64,000 nucleotides of DNA from Hymenopus coronatus (taxonomy: Eukaryota > Arthropoda > Insecta > Mantodea > Hymenopodidae): contig CM060899.1 of the NCBI GenBank assembly GCA_030762935.1, positions 64,964,501 through 65,028,500 of the forward strand, given 5' to 3'. The notes under the pieces were generated by a model. That model was not told where the DNA came from. It was given only the letters and a program-made list of their open reading frames with translations, and did not search any database. Positions 12,696-24,445 of the stretch are shown one piece after another. The stretch's first letter is position 1. Every line of letters begins with the position of its first letter. Both the position numbers and the translations under genes were made by a program.

Positions 12696-15046
12696 CAGTG
12701 TTTCCCAACCTTTTGAAGTTCACGGCACCCTTGGGAATAACATTAAACACCAGGGGCACCCTTCCTTGAATTAAAAGAAAATTAAGCTTAATATGTTAAT
12801 TTATTGAAATATTATATAATAATAACGTACATCATAACATAATACAGTAAACTTTACTACAATCACTGAGTAAAACTACATCAATAAATTTTGTTTGATT
12901 AATGATTAATTTGAAACTTGTGATTGATGCTTAGAGCACAGATATGTGATGTCGGGTCTTACAGTTGACAGTGAAACACGCAAATCATCCTCAAGGTTAT
13001 TCAGTCTATTTCTTGCTTTGCATTTTACTGTCACCATAGCAGAGAAGGCTTGCTCGCATAGATAGGATGTTGAAAAGGGCAAAAGTGCGTTAATTGCTTT
13101 CTTCATTAGGTTAGGGTACTCCTCTCTCCGTTGAAGCCAAAAACTAGCCACCGACGCCTCACTCTTGGTGAACTTACCTTTGAGTGTGGAATCAGCGCAA
13201 AGATCAATAAATTCATCTCGTTCGCAAGCAGTGAAATCTATTTCCTCTGCACTATCTACGAAATCAAATGGTGAGACAACCCAGTCGAGATTCGTAGTGG
13301 AAATAGTTGGAAAGTACGCATCTATTGCATTTTGCAATCTTGATAAGTGATCACAAATGCGATCTTTCAGTTTACCCAGATCTTTATTTCCTGCCACATT
13401 AAGAAGAGATGGAAAGTTCGACAAATCTCCTTTTTGAACTGCAGACTTCCAAGAACTAAGTTTTCTTTTAAAACCTTTCATTTTATTGGTTGAGGAGATT
13501 ATTGTTTCATGTCGACCCTGCATCGAAACATTCAGTTCATTCAGCTTATGAAAAATATCTGCCAGATACGACAGTTCAAAACACCAAGAATCACTTAGTA
13601 AGAGCTCATGAAATGTGTCTTGAATTTCATCCTTAAAAAAAGTTTTTAGCTGTTCTTTAAGTTCGAGAAACCGGTTCAATACACGACCCCGCGACAACCA
13701 CCTTACTTCTGTGTGAAGTAACAAAGAGGTATGAGCTGCATCCGTTGCGCGACATAACTGTTCAAAAATTCTGCACTTTAAAGGTCGAGACTTCATATAG
13801 TTCACCATTTTCACAACTTGGTTAAACACTTCAGCAAAATCTTCATTACACGCTTTCTCGACTAATGCCTCTCTTTGCAGAAAACAGTGAGTTATAATAA
13901 TGGATGGATTTTCATTGAGAGCTCTGGCAGTAAAACCTTTCTTTAATTTTCCCAGACATAGATGGTGCACCATCTGTACATATACCACAACAGTCTTTCC
14001 ATGAAAGATCATGGTCATTGAGATAGGAATTAATAGAAACGAAAATATCATGGCCTGTGGTTGTAGTCTCCAGCGGTCTACAGAACAGAAACTGTTCACT
14101 AATATCTTTTTCATCAATATATCTGATAATCCCAAGGAGTTGCGGTTTGTCACCAATATCGAGACTCTCATCTACTTGCAAAGCAAATGTTCTATAGGTT
14201 TTTATTTTCTCCGTGTCTTGTTCGTTGATATTGCATGACATTTCAGATATCTTGCGGCTGATTGTATAGTTGGACAGAGGAACTTTCGAATTTTTAGCTA
14301 TCAGTTCTGCTACTTTAAATGAGGGTTCAAGAGCAGTATCGCCTATGGTCATTCTCTTTACCATTCGCACAGCTGTTTTCTTCTCCCCTTCTAATATATG
14401 TGAAAAATACATTACCCTTTTCTGTGACACACAGGATGCTTTGTTGTAAGATGCCGCTTCAGTTTACTAGGTACCATGGCCTCGTTGCTAAGTGTTTCGC
14501 CACAAACTAAACACACAGGGATAGGGTTTTCCTCGTTGTTATTCCACTTAAATCCATACGCTAAGTAACTGTCCTGGTATGTTCTTTTCTTTCGTTTGTC
14601 TTCTTTATGTGGTGAATTCGACGGTCCGGGAGAAACTGTAAGATTTGGCTTCTTAAAGCAAGCAGTAGGAGCCGACTGTTCACTTTCACTGTCCTGGCGT
14701 TTACGTTTAACAATGAACTTATCCATAGCTAAACACTGTGAATCAACGCGAGGAAGACAAGTGAGGAAGCGAGTAGTCTCGGGAATGTTCGGCAGGGTAT
14801 AGCTGTAATGCCATCTGTGGGATACTAGTATAACTGAATTATTATAATGAATCGACCACTATCACCATCTGCCGTGCATGAGAGTAATTGGTTTGGCTTA
14901 TTTTATTTCAAGACCTTACAAGACTTAAGGCTTCAATAGAAGGTATTCTTTTTGTTATTTGTTTGTTTATCTCAATATCTCGCGGCACCCCTTAGCCAAT
15001 CACACGGCACCCTAGGGTGCCGGGGCACACCGGTTGGGAACCGTTG
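12696..15046 (-). mobile_element. hAT DNA transposon, 2351 bp
   Basis: Left end CAGTGTTTCCCAACC and the reverse complement of the right end CAACGGTTCCCAACC form imperfect 15-bp terminal inverted repeats, with GGCACCC-rich subterminal motifs at both ends. An exact 8-bp target duplication flanks it, which is diagnostic of hAT. The interior encodes a minus-strand BED-finger transposase of the ZBED5/SCAND3-like (Charlie-type) group, now frameshifted. It sits in or beside the 5' end of an H copy, so it is younger than that copy. Confidence 0.93.
12906..14726 (-). pseudogene. hAT transposase, BED zinc finger, frameshifted
   Basis: Cut-and-paste transposase on the minus strand. The start Met at 14726 opens a basic N-terminus and a BED finger (CLVCGE ... 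LKRHLTTKHP; C2-H2 residues visible). A frameshift near 14412-14430 moves into the frame holding VAELIAKNSKVPLSNYTISR, the first catalytic Asp (LQVDES) and the second (CTDGAPSM). A second frameshift near 13930-13945 returns to the original frame, which continues to the dimerisation tail (YLCEQAFSAMV) and stops at 12906. The join between VAELIAK and SKVPLSN looks shorter than in relatives, suggesting a small internal deletion. The usual His in the HCFLHREAL-like motif is Gln. The long C-terminal open frame implies fairly recent death. It cannot encode a working protein as it stands. Confidence 0.9.
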
Positions 15047-15054
15047 CTCTAAAC
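15047..15054 (+). repeat. hAT target-site duplication, right
   Basis: CTCTAAAC, matching 12688-12695. Confidence 0.9.
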
Positions 15055-15501
15055 ACTACTGTTTACTTGACAACAGATTTGTTTACCTTTCCACCATGCA
15101 TTCTTCTTATCAATTGTTTTGATGCGGCGAGTCGGTCGGTCGCAATCTGTATATTGAACGACGAACGGTGCTAACCTCCTAGCTCAGATTATTACGTATT
15201 AGAACCTGTTGCTTCAAACATAAATTGCGGATGGTTTTAATACTCTTTAGGCGTCCTTTGGCTTGGAAACACAGGTTTGGACATACTGTTCACAAGATTG
15301 CCATAATCTTGCATTCTAGTGTTATTCTGAGGTCATGATAAGGCCTCTCCAAGTTGTTTGTCCCTGTCACATATGTTTTACTATCTCTAGTTGAGCTGTA
15401 ATATCTCTGTATGACTTGCCACACTTATGTGTATTACCGTGATATTGAAAAGGTTAACAAGTCGGCTTCAAAGGCTGCGATAAAACGTGGTGTTTAACAC
15501 A
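15055..15501. other. unassigned spacer
   Basis: About 450 bp, no repeat or coding signal recognised. Confidence 0.5.
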
Positions 15502-16303
15502 ACTATCTCTACACGTACTATGTACATAGTGTATAGAGAAGGTGTTGTATTCCACCCAAAAATTCGATACCGAGATTTCGCCGGAAATACATGTTTTGGG
15601 TTCCCTCAATCCAAAAAAAAGCATTTTTATAAAAAGGTCCCTGTGTGAATATGGTCTCTGTGTGTCCGTGGACAGCATAGCTCAAAAACGAAAAGACCGT
15701 TGAATACCAAACTTGGTATTTAAGTTTAGTTTTCTCCAAGGATGCGACACGAAGATTTTCAAGAAAATCCCCCTAACCTTTACATAGAACTTTTTTCGAA
15801 ATTTTTGATTAAAATATCATACATTAAAGATATTAACCCCACAAATAATATCTATATCTTGAATTTTCTGGGAATAGCCTCTGAATACATCAATATTCTG
15901 GTTGAATTTTACTAAATTTTGCATAACTGTTAAACCGTATAAGATAGACAAAAAGCTACCACACAAAAAATGTAGAGCACATTAAAACACACAATTTATG
16001 TTATATAATGTTTTTCGTGGAGTTGATAATTTTTTAGATATTCCTTGCTTTTGGTTTCAACTTTGAAAAACCTGTACTTTTCTCATACAGGAATTTGTCA
16101 ACTCTGTCCATAATAACAAAGGAACTTCAGTCACATAGCAACGAGCTTTTGACTATCACTTTAACCTATGGTAGTCCCTTAATTCGCTTCTACTTACAAG
16201 GAAACAAGTAACAAGAATATTTCTGCTATTTTTTCTCGATTAGCATGAAGTAAATAGAAGCATAAACTTTTTAACAATAATTTTTACAGAGATGTATTTT
16301 TTA
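15502..16303 (-). repeat. family H copy, 5' end lost
   Basis: Palindrome at 15510-15540. It has a deletion in the middle (after CCCCCTAACC) and breaks off at GAGATGTA just before the 5' terminus. Confidence 0.86.
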
Positions 16304-16327
16304 TTTGTGAATTGTGACTTCTATTGA

Positions 16328-16410
16328 TTGAACTGACGTGCTCATTGGTGCACTGTAAAACGTCGGCCAATTCCCAGAATAATCAGTGAGCTTTCTGAGA
16401 GGCTTCTCTC
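16328..16410 (+). repeat. small repeat C
   Basis: An ~80-bp motif also found at 26440-26518 (minus) and 28183-28262 (plus). It contains CATTGGTGCACTG, AACGTCGGCCA and CAGAATAATC in that order. Class unknown. Confidence 0.7.
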
Positions 16411-16719
16411 TGATGTGTTCCATTCACATGACTTTCTCTACATCTCTGCAACAAATTATTGTTAAAAACCTTATGCTTCTATTTACTTCATGCTAATCGA
16501 GAGAAAAATTAGCAGAAATAGTCTTATTACTTGCTTCCATGCAAGTAGAAGGGAAATAAGGGAGTAGCATAGGTTAAAGTGATAGTCAAAAGCTGGTTGC
16601 TATGTGACTGAAGTTCTTTGTTTGTATGGACAGGAGACGACAAATTTCGTATGAGAAAAGTATAAGCTTAAAGCTGAAACCAATAACAATGTATACTTCA
16701 AAAACGATCCACTCCACAA

Positions 16720-16769
<50 letters not shown>

Positions 16770-17036
16770 TAACAAATAATGTGGTTTAACAAGCTCTATA
16801 TTTCTGTTAGGTAAGTTTTGGTTGTTTAGCAGTTAAGCAAAATTTGGCAAAATTCATTCAGGATAAAGGTCTTCAGAGGCTATTCCCAGAAAATTCAAGA
16901 AATACATTTTATTTGATATGTAAGTATCTTAAATATAAGACATTTTAATCCAAACCTTTAGAGCCATTTTTGAGAAAAACAAAGTTTTCGAAACTTTTTC
17001 CATGTGTAAAGGGTAGTTGGGGGTGCGGGGCTTTTC
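16411..17036 (+). repeat. family H fragment, subfamily A
   Basis: Intact 5' end. It contains a TA microsatellite at 16723-16764 where other copies have only ATGTATATAACATAA. It ends at the G-rich tract, where an opposite-strand copy takes over. Confidence 0.85.
16723..16764. repeat. (TA)n microsatellite
   Basis: About 20 TA units, grown from the ATATAACAT site of family H. Confidence 0.92.
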
Positions 17037-17545
17037 CCATATATTAAAGCTATTTACATCCCAAATAAAATGTATGTCTTGAATTTTCCGGAAATAGCCT
17101 CTGAAGACTTTTATCCTGAATGAATTTTGCGAAATTTTGCTTAACCGTAAGAGATAGACAAAAACTTACTACAGAAAAAATGTAGATCTCGTCAAAACAC
17201 ACAATTATGTCCGTTAAGTTTTTGTTGTAGACGTAACCGTTTCCGAGATATTTCTTATTATTGGTTTCAATTGTGAAGTACTTTTCTCAGATAGGAAGCG
17301 TCCTTCTTTTGCTCTACTCCTGGACAAGCAAGGAAGTGATTGACAATTGCATAACGATAGCTTTTAAAACATTTGATTATCACTTTAGCATAGCGCATAC
17401 TTTTAGTTCCTTTCTACTTAAAAGGAACTAGGTAATAAGAACATTCCGCTAATGTTTATCCCGATTAGCATTGTGTAGAAAAAATGTTTTGTAAGAAGTT
17501 TGTAGAGCAGCTAGAGAAAAGCATGTGAGTGTAAAATATCATATA
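17037..17545 (-). repeat. family H fragment, subfamily B
   Basis: 5' half only, with TGTTCTACTCCTGGCCAAG-type sequence, here CTCTACTCCTGGACAAGC. Ends AGCATGTGAGTGTAAAATA. Confidence 0.83.
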
Positions 17546-17860
17546 TTTAATATTGGTGTCACCCCATATAACATTAATGTTGCTGAAGCCACCGCCACTG
17601 ATAGAAAGCGATGTCATGGAGGTTTTAGGTTTTTGCCTGCCGGTACTAAACAAATCGGTGGAGGTAAATCTGCCTCTGTAGGTTGGGCATCCCTGTTTAT
17701 ACCTATGTGTAACAAATAACAGACTTCGTCGCAACTAAAATATGTTGTTTTTTTTTTTTTTTTTTTTTTTTCAGGTAAGTGTTTGCTGACATATTACCGG
17801 GCAGGCATGTACCTACCGGTATGGTAGTGATTTTTTATACCTTATTTTAATTAGTATTTT
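17546..17860. other. unassigned, includes poly-T tract
   Basis: A short frame at 17525-17719 is open on both strands without support. A T tract at 17743-17772 may be a poly-A tail of a minus-strand retroposon, but no body is recognised. Confidence 0.35.
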
Positions 17861-18697
17861 ACTTTCTCTAGCACGAATGTACAATGTACATAGGGGATAA
17901 AAAAAAAATATTGTATTGCACTCAAAAATTCGAAACCTAAATTTCTCCAGAAATGCATGTTTTTTGATCCACTGAAAAAAACAGAAACATATTTCTGTGT
18001 GTGTGCGTGCGTGCGCGCGTGTGTAAAAAACGAAGCACCTTAGGGTCTTTCAAGGATGCGGTACGAAGATTTTCAAAACAAAAACAAAATTTCCAACTAT
18101 CCTTTACAAGCAAAATTTTTGTTTTTCTCAAAAGGGCTCAACGATTTGGATTAAAATACATTATATTAAAGATATTTGCATGACCAAAGTGTAGGTATAT
18201 CTTGAATTTTCAGGGAATAGTCTCTGAAGACCTCTTCATTCTGGATGAATTTTCTATAACTTGTAAACCTTAAGACATAGTCAAAAACTTACTACGCAAT
18301 AAATGTGGATCTTGTTAAAACACACGATTACCATCATATACATTTTTTGTAGTGTTAACGCTTTCCAAGATATTCCTTAATATTGGTTTCAGTTTTAAAC
18401 TATTTAAACGTGTCTCAAACGGAAAGTCATCTTTCGTGACATCTCTCCTTTGTTTTACTCCTGTGCAAGCAAAGAGAACTGAACTTCAATTGTTCACATA
18501 GCGCCCAGCTTTTAAAAGATTGGAGTATTGCTTTAGCCTAGTGTATTCCCTGCTTTTCCTTCTGTATAACGGGCAGCAAATATATCACAATTTCTTCCAA
18601 TTTTTGTTTCGATTAGCATGAAGTAGATAAAATATTTTGTAAGAAGTTTGCTTGCATAACAGGTAGGGAAGGTGATGTGAAAGAAACACATCAGATT
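17861..18697 (-). repeat. family H copy, diverged B-like
   Basis: Alternative palindrome (AATGTACAATGTACATAGGG). The GT site reads GTGTGTGCGTGCGTGCGCG. A short form, deleted around the central palindrome. Confidence 0.8.
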
Positions 18698-19575
18698 TTT
18701 ACTTTCTGTACTATGTACATAGTGTATCGAGAAGATATTGTATTGCACCCAAAAATTCGATACGGAGATTTCAACAGCAATACATGTGTTGGGACCCACT
18801 GAATAAAAAAAAGCATTTTTAGAAAAAAGGTCCGTGTGTGTCTGTGGACAGCATTGCTCAAAAACGAAAAGACCGTTAAATACCAAACTTGGTATTTAAG
18901 TTTGGTATCTTCCAAGGATGCGACTCGAAGATTTTCAAGAAAATCCCCCTACCCTTAATTACCCTAACATGAAAAAAATTTCGAAAATATTTTTCTAAAA
19001 TTTTTATTCTAATGATTTTGATTAAAATACCACCTATTAAATCCATTTCTATCACAAATAAAATGTATATCTTGAATTTTCTGGGAATAGCTTCTAAACA
19101 TCTGTTTATTCTGGATGAATTTCCCTTAATTTGGCGTAACTAGTAAACCGTAAGAGATAAACAACAACTTACTGTACAAAATAGGTAGATCCTGTTAAAA
19201 TAAACAAGTTATGTCATGTACATTTTTTCGTGGAGCTTACCGTTTTCGAGGTATTCTTTGTTATTAGTTTCAATTGTGAAGTAGTTAAACTTTTCTCAGA
19301 CGCAAGTGTCCGTTTTTTTTTTTTTTTTTATTTTGTTCTACTCCTGGCCAAGCAAGGAAGCGATTTGCAATGACAATCGCATAACGACAGCTTTTAAAAC
19401 ATTTTACTATCACTTAAGCCTAGTGCATTCCCTTAGTTCCAGTTTACTTATAAGGAACTAAGTAATAAAATTCTGCTAATGTTTATCTCGATTAGCGTGG
19501 TGTTGAAAGAAGAATTATTTTTTGTAAGAAGTTTGTTTGTAGAGTAGCTAGTGAAAGGCATGTGTGTGTAACGCT
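18698..19575 (-). repeat. family H copy, subfamily B
   Basis: Palindrome reduced to GTACTATGTACATAGTGTA. The intact central palindrome is at 18875-18898. It has a T tract at 19313-19330. Confidence 0.85.
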
Positions 19576-19589
19576 TCAATTTTTTTTTT

Positions 19590-19712
19590 TTTTTTTGGAT
19601 TCATGGGGTCCTTAAACATGCATTTCTGTTGAAATCTCGGGATCTAGTTTTTGGGTGCATTATAATACCTTTTCTATAGACCATGCAAACAGTACGTATA
19701 GAGAAGTAGCGA
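19590..19712 (+). repeat. family H, 3' terminal fragment
   Basis: About 120 bp including the palindrome. It is followed at 19713-19745 by a 33-bp scrap of a minus-strand 5' end. Confidence 0.75.
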
Positions 19713-19745
19713 AGAGGTCGTGTAAATGGAGCACATCAGATTTTT

Positions 19746-19885
19746 ATTTCCTCTATCCCCATATGTACAATGTACATAGTGATAGAGAAGGTATTTTAAT
19801 GCACCCAAAAATTCTATACCGAGATTTCACCGGAAATAAATGTTTTGGAGTCCCCTGATTCCGAAAAAAGCATTTTTAAAGAAGG

Positions 19886-19945
<60 letters not shown>

Positions 19946-20655
19946 TGTGAACAGCGTAGACCCAAAACAAACAGACTGTTAAATACCAAGCTTGGTATTT
20001 AGGTTTAGTATCTTCCAAGGATGCGACGTGAAGATTTTCAAAAAACTCCCCCCACCATAAACTACCCTTTACATGGAAAAAATTTCGAAAATTTCGATTT
20101 TCTTAAAAATGGCTCGTAACGATTTTTATTAAAATTCCATATATTAAAGCTATTTAGGTCCGAAATAAAATGTATATCTCGAATTTTTTGGGAATAGCCT
20201 CTGAAGACCTCTTTATTCTGGACGAATTTTGCTTAACTGCTAAACCATAAGAGATAGAAAAAAACGTAGTACAGAAAAAATGTACCTCATGACAACAAAA
20301 CACACAATTTTTGTTCCTTTACGTTTTTGTTGTGGAGATAACCGTTTTCGAGATATTCCTTGTTATTGAATTGTGAAGTACTTAGACTTTTCTCAGATAG
20401 GAAGTGTCCGCTTTTCTTTTGTTCTACTCCTGGCCAAGCAAAGAAGTGATTTGCAACGACAATCGCATAACGATAGCTTTTAAAACATTTGACAATCACT
20501 TTAGCATAGCGCATTCCCTTATTCTTTTCTACTTATAAGGAACTAAGTAATAACATTCTGCTAACAGTTATCTTTATTAGCATTGTGTACAAAGAAGAAT
20601 AACCTTTTGTAGGAGGTTTGTAGAAAGTCATGTGAGTGTAACACACAAGATTTTC
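19746..20655 (-). repeat. family H copy, subfamily B
   Basis: Alternative palindrome arms (CTATCCCCATATGTAC / GTGATAG), long GT run, and a B-type internal segment containing CTACTCCTGGCCAAGC. Confidence 0.86.
19889..19943. repeat. (GT)n at the standard H site
   Basis: About 27 GT units. Confidence 0.92.
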
Positions 20656-21216
20656 CTTTGCGTTTTCCAGCTCACAACTTACCATGCTGCAGCCTCTAAT
20701 GACCTTGATATTCCGCTTAGCGACCTACCGTGGCAACAGGTGGCGCTGGATACTTCCGGTTGAATTGTTCGACATTTCGCCTGACTTTCTCCACTTCCAC
20801 ACAAACTATTCAAAAGCTTATTCTTCTATTCACTCTGTGAATGGAGATACATTTTTCAGTACCCATTTTCACATTCGCTATAGGCTAAAGCGAATCAGGT
20901 TTTTAAAGCGCTGTTGCCTAACTAATTTCATGCTTTTTAGTTGATCACGAGGGAAGAAAAACTTATGTGTTCCATTCACATAACTTTCTCTCTCGGTTCT
21001 GCAAACAATCTACATAATGCCCATCAAGATAAACATTGTCCAAGTATTTACTTCATTATAAGTATAAAGGTTCTAAGGGAATACACTAGGCTAAAGCGAC
21101 AGTCACTTGTTTTAAAAGCTGTCGCTATGAATTTTATCATAAGTATAGCCCGGATGTTTAGGCATTTATAACACTTAAAATAGGCAGGCAAAACAGGCGA
21201 CAAAAACATTAAAAAA
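20656..21216. other. mixed region with decayed H pieces
   Basis: The first ~100 bp (20656-20760) are unlike the repeats and contain a pyrimidine tract ending CAG and a later GTGGCG. From about 20780 to 20900 and 20955 to 21130 there are heavily diverged plus-strand H sequences (CCTGACTTTCTCCACTTC, TGTGTTCCATTCACATAAC). Confidence 0.45.
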
Positions 21217-22038
21217 AAAATCTGATGTGTTCCATTAACATGACTTTTTCTACATTTCTGCAAAAAAGTATTGTTAAAAAGCTTGTGCTTCTATTTACTT
21301 CATGCTAATTGAGAAAAATAGCAGAAATAGTCTTATTTCCTTGTTTTCCTTGTAAGTAGAAACGAAATAAGAGAGTACCATAGGTTAAAGTGATAGTCAA
21401 AAGCTGGCTGCTATGTGACTGAAGTACCCTAGTTTGTATGGACAAGAGTTGACAAATTCTTATATGAGGAAAAAAAAAGTTTTTTAAAGTTGAAACCAAA
21501 ACAAGGAATGTCTCAAAAACGATCAACTCCACGAACAAAATGTATATTACATAAATTGTTTGTTTTATCGTGATCTATATTTTTTGTGCAGTAAGTTTTT
21601 GTCTATCTGTTACGGTTTAGCAGTTATGCAACTTTCCATAAAATTCATCCAGAATAAAATAGTCTTCAGAGGCTATTCCCGGAAAATTCAATATATACAT
21701 TTTATTTGTCTGGTAAATATATTTAGTACACGATATTTTAATCAAAATCGTTCGAGCCATTTTTAAGAAAATCAAAATATTCGAAAAAAGTTTCAAGTAA
21801 AGGGTACTTGGGGGTGGGGGAATTTTCTTGAAAATGTTCGTGTTGCATTTTTGGAAGATACCAAACTTAATTACCAAGTTTGGTATTCAACGGTCTTTTC
21901 GTTTTTGAGCTATGCTGTCCATAGACAGACACAGACACGCACATACGGAAATGCTTTTTTTGGATTCAGGTGGACACAAAACATGTATTACCGGTGGAAT
22001 CTCGCTATCGAAATTTTGGGTACATTACAGTACAATGT
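21217..22038 (+). repeat. family H copy lacking its palindrome
   Basis: Starts TCTGATGTGTTCCATTAAC. Stops at GGGTACATTACAGTACA, where an opposite-strand copy begins. Confidence 0.86.
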
Positions 22039-22546
22039 ATTGACAAATGAAATGTATATATTGAATTTTCTGTGAAGAGTTTCTGAAGACTACTTTATTC
22101 TGGATAAATTTTACGTAATTGTGCATAACTGCTAAACCGTAAGAGTTAGATAAAAACTTATCCCACAAAAAATTTAGAGCACGTTAAAGCGCACAATATA
22201 TGTTATATGCATTTTTTTTTCGTGGAGTTGGTCGTTTTTTAGATATTCCTTGTATTTGGTTTCAGCTTTGGAAAGCTTCTAGTTTTCTCACACAGGAATT
22301 TGTTAACTCCTGTCCACACAAACAAAGGAACTTCTGTCACATAGCAACCAGCTTTTGACTATCATTTTAACCTATGGTACTCCCTTATTTCGCTTCTACT
22401 TACAAGGAAGCAAGTAATAAGACTATTTCTGCTATTTTTTTCTTCTCTCTCGATTAGCATGAAGTAAATAGAAGTATAAACTTTTTAACAATAATTTGTC
22501 GCAGAGATGTAGAGAAAGTTATGTGAATGGAACACATCAGATTGTT
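22039..22546 (-). repeat. family H fragment, 5' half
   Basis: From GACAAATGAAATGTATA to ATGGAACACATCAGATTG. Confidence 0.85.
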
Positions 22547-22897
22547 AGTGTTAGGAATTGGTCTTTACACATACTTACACACAATTTTCTCTTTGCAATA
22601 TTAGTTATGACTTTTGAAACTATAAAGCATTTGCAATGAAATCAAACAGTTTTGAATAGGTATTTGTGCATTTGATATTGCAAAGGTGTTGGTTTTGTTC
22701 TAGACATAACGGTTATCGAAGGTTAAACGATTTTCTCCTGGCCTCTGTGATCTTGTGTTTTCTAAATGTCGGTGACGTTTTGAAGGCCTTCTTTTAAATG
22801 TGTACTTAGACTTGGCAGAAGAATATGAAATAATGATTCAGTCATAACGTTTATAACCGACCTTTAGGAAGTTGTTGTTCTTGTTCTTAATTTTTTA
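22547..22897. other. unassigned spacer
   Basis: AT-rich, no match inside the window and no coding signal. Confidence 0.5.
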
Positions 22898-22962
22898 TTT
22901 TCTCTACCTCGAAAGTACATTGTAAGTAGAGATAGTATTGCATTTCTCCCAATAATAATATA
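22898..22962 (-). repeat. family H, 3' terminal fragment, degenerate
   Basis: Palindrome-like CTACCTCGAAAGTACATTG with the adjoining TAGTATTGCAT. Confidence 0.6.
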
Positions 22963-22997
22963 ACCATAATTAAAAAAAATATATCTTTAAAAACCTA

Positions 22998-24098
22998 ATG
23001 TATTACACTCACATGACCTTCTCTAACTGTTCCACAGACTTCTTACAAAAGATTATTCTTTTTTCTACACCCTGCTAATAAAGATAATGTACTTAATACT
23101 TATTTCCTTATAGGCAGAAGAGAACTAAAGGAATGCGCTAGACTAAAGCGATTGTCAAATGTTTCAGAAGCTATAGTTATGCGATTGTCATTTTCATTGC
23201 TTGGCCAGGAGTAGAACAAAAGAAATATCTGATGTGCTCCATTCACATGACTTTCTCTACATCTCTGCAACAAATTATTGTTAAAAAGCTTGTGCTTTTA
23301 TCTACTGCATGCTAATCGAGAAAAAATAGCAGAAATAGTCTTATTACTTGCTTCCTTGAAAGTAGAAGTGAAATAATGGAGTACTATAGGTTAAAATGAT
23401 AGTCAAAACCTGCTTGCTATGTGTCTGAAGTTCGCTTTGTTTGTACGGACAGGAGCTAACAAATTCCTGTATGAGAAAAATATAAGTTTTTCAAAGGTGA
23501 AACCAAAAAAACAGGAATATCTAAAAAACGATCAGCTTCACAAAAAAAAAGTACATGACATAAATTGTGTGTTTTATCCTGATCTACATTTTTGTGTGGT
23601 GAGTTTTTGTCTATCTCTTACGGTTCACCAATTATACAAAATTCAATAAAAATGATCCAGAATAAAAAGGTCTTTAGGCTATTCCCTGAAAATTCAAGAT
23701 ATACATTTTATTTGGCAAGTAAATGTCTTAAATGTAAAAGATTTTAATCAAAATCGTTCGAGCCGTTTTTAAGAAAATCAAAAATTTTGAATTTTTTTCC
23801 ATTTAAAGTGTAGTTTGGGGTGGGAGGATTTTCTTGAAAATCTTCGTGTCGTATCCTTGGAAGATACCGAACTAAAATACCAAGTTTGGTATTTAACGGT
23901 CTTTTTGTTTTTGAGCTATGCTGCACACACACAGATAGACAGACACACACGGACATTTTTCTAAAAATGCTGTTTTGGTTTCAGGGGATCTCAAAAAATA
24001 TATTTCCAGTGAAATCTCGGTATCGAATTTTTGGGTGCAATACAATACCTTCTCTTTACAGTATGTACATAGTACGTGTAGAGAAAGTAAAAACGTTT
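22998..24098 (+). repeat. family H composite: B fragment joined to A copy
   Basis: A B-type 5' fragment (22998-23225) ending GGAGTAGAACAAAAGAAAT is joined to a full A copy starting ATCTGATGTGCTCC. The same junction recurs at 24333-24340. Confidence 0.83.
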
Positions 24099-24445
24099 CT
24101 TTAAAAATCTGATGTATTATTCTCACATGATCTTCTCTAACTGTTCTACAAGCAAAGTTCTTATAAAAGATTATTCTTTTTTCTACATCCTGCTAATAAA
24201 GATAATGTACTTAATACTTATTTCCTTATAGGTAGAAGGGAACTAAAGGAATGCGCTATACTAAAGCGATTGTCAAGTGTTCAAAAGCTATCGCTATGCG
24301 ATTGGCTTCTTTGCTTGGCCAGGAGTTAAACAAAAGAAATATCTGATGTGTTCCATTCACATGAGTTTCTCTACACCTCTGCAACAAATTATTGTTAAAA
24401 AGCTTATGCTTTTATTTATTTCATACAAATCGAACTAGCCTTATT
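24099..24445 (+). repeat. family H composite, second truncated copy
   Basis: B-type 5' fragment, then the same junction, then about 100 bp of an A copy. It breaks at GGTTTCTTGCGG. Confidence 0.8.

Noticed and set aside
17465..17734. Overlapping open frames on both strands
   Set aside because: Short, open on both strands, partly inside an H terminus, and no family recognised.
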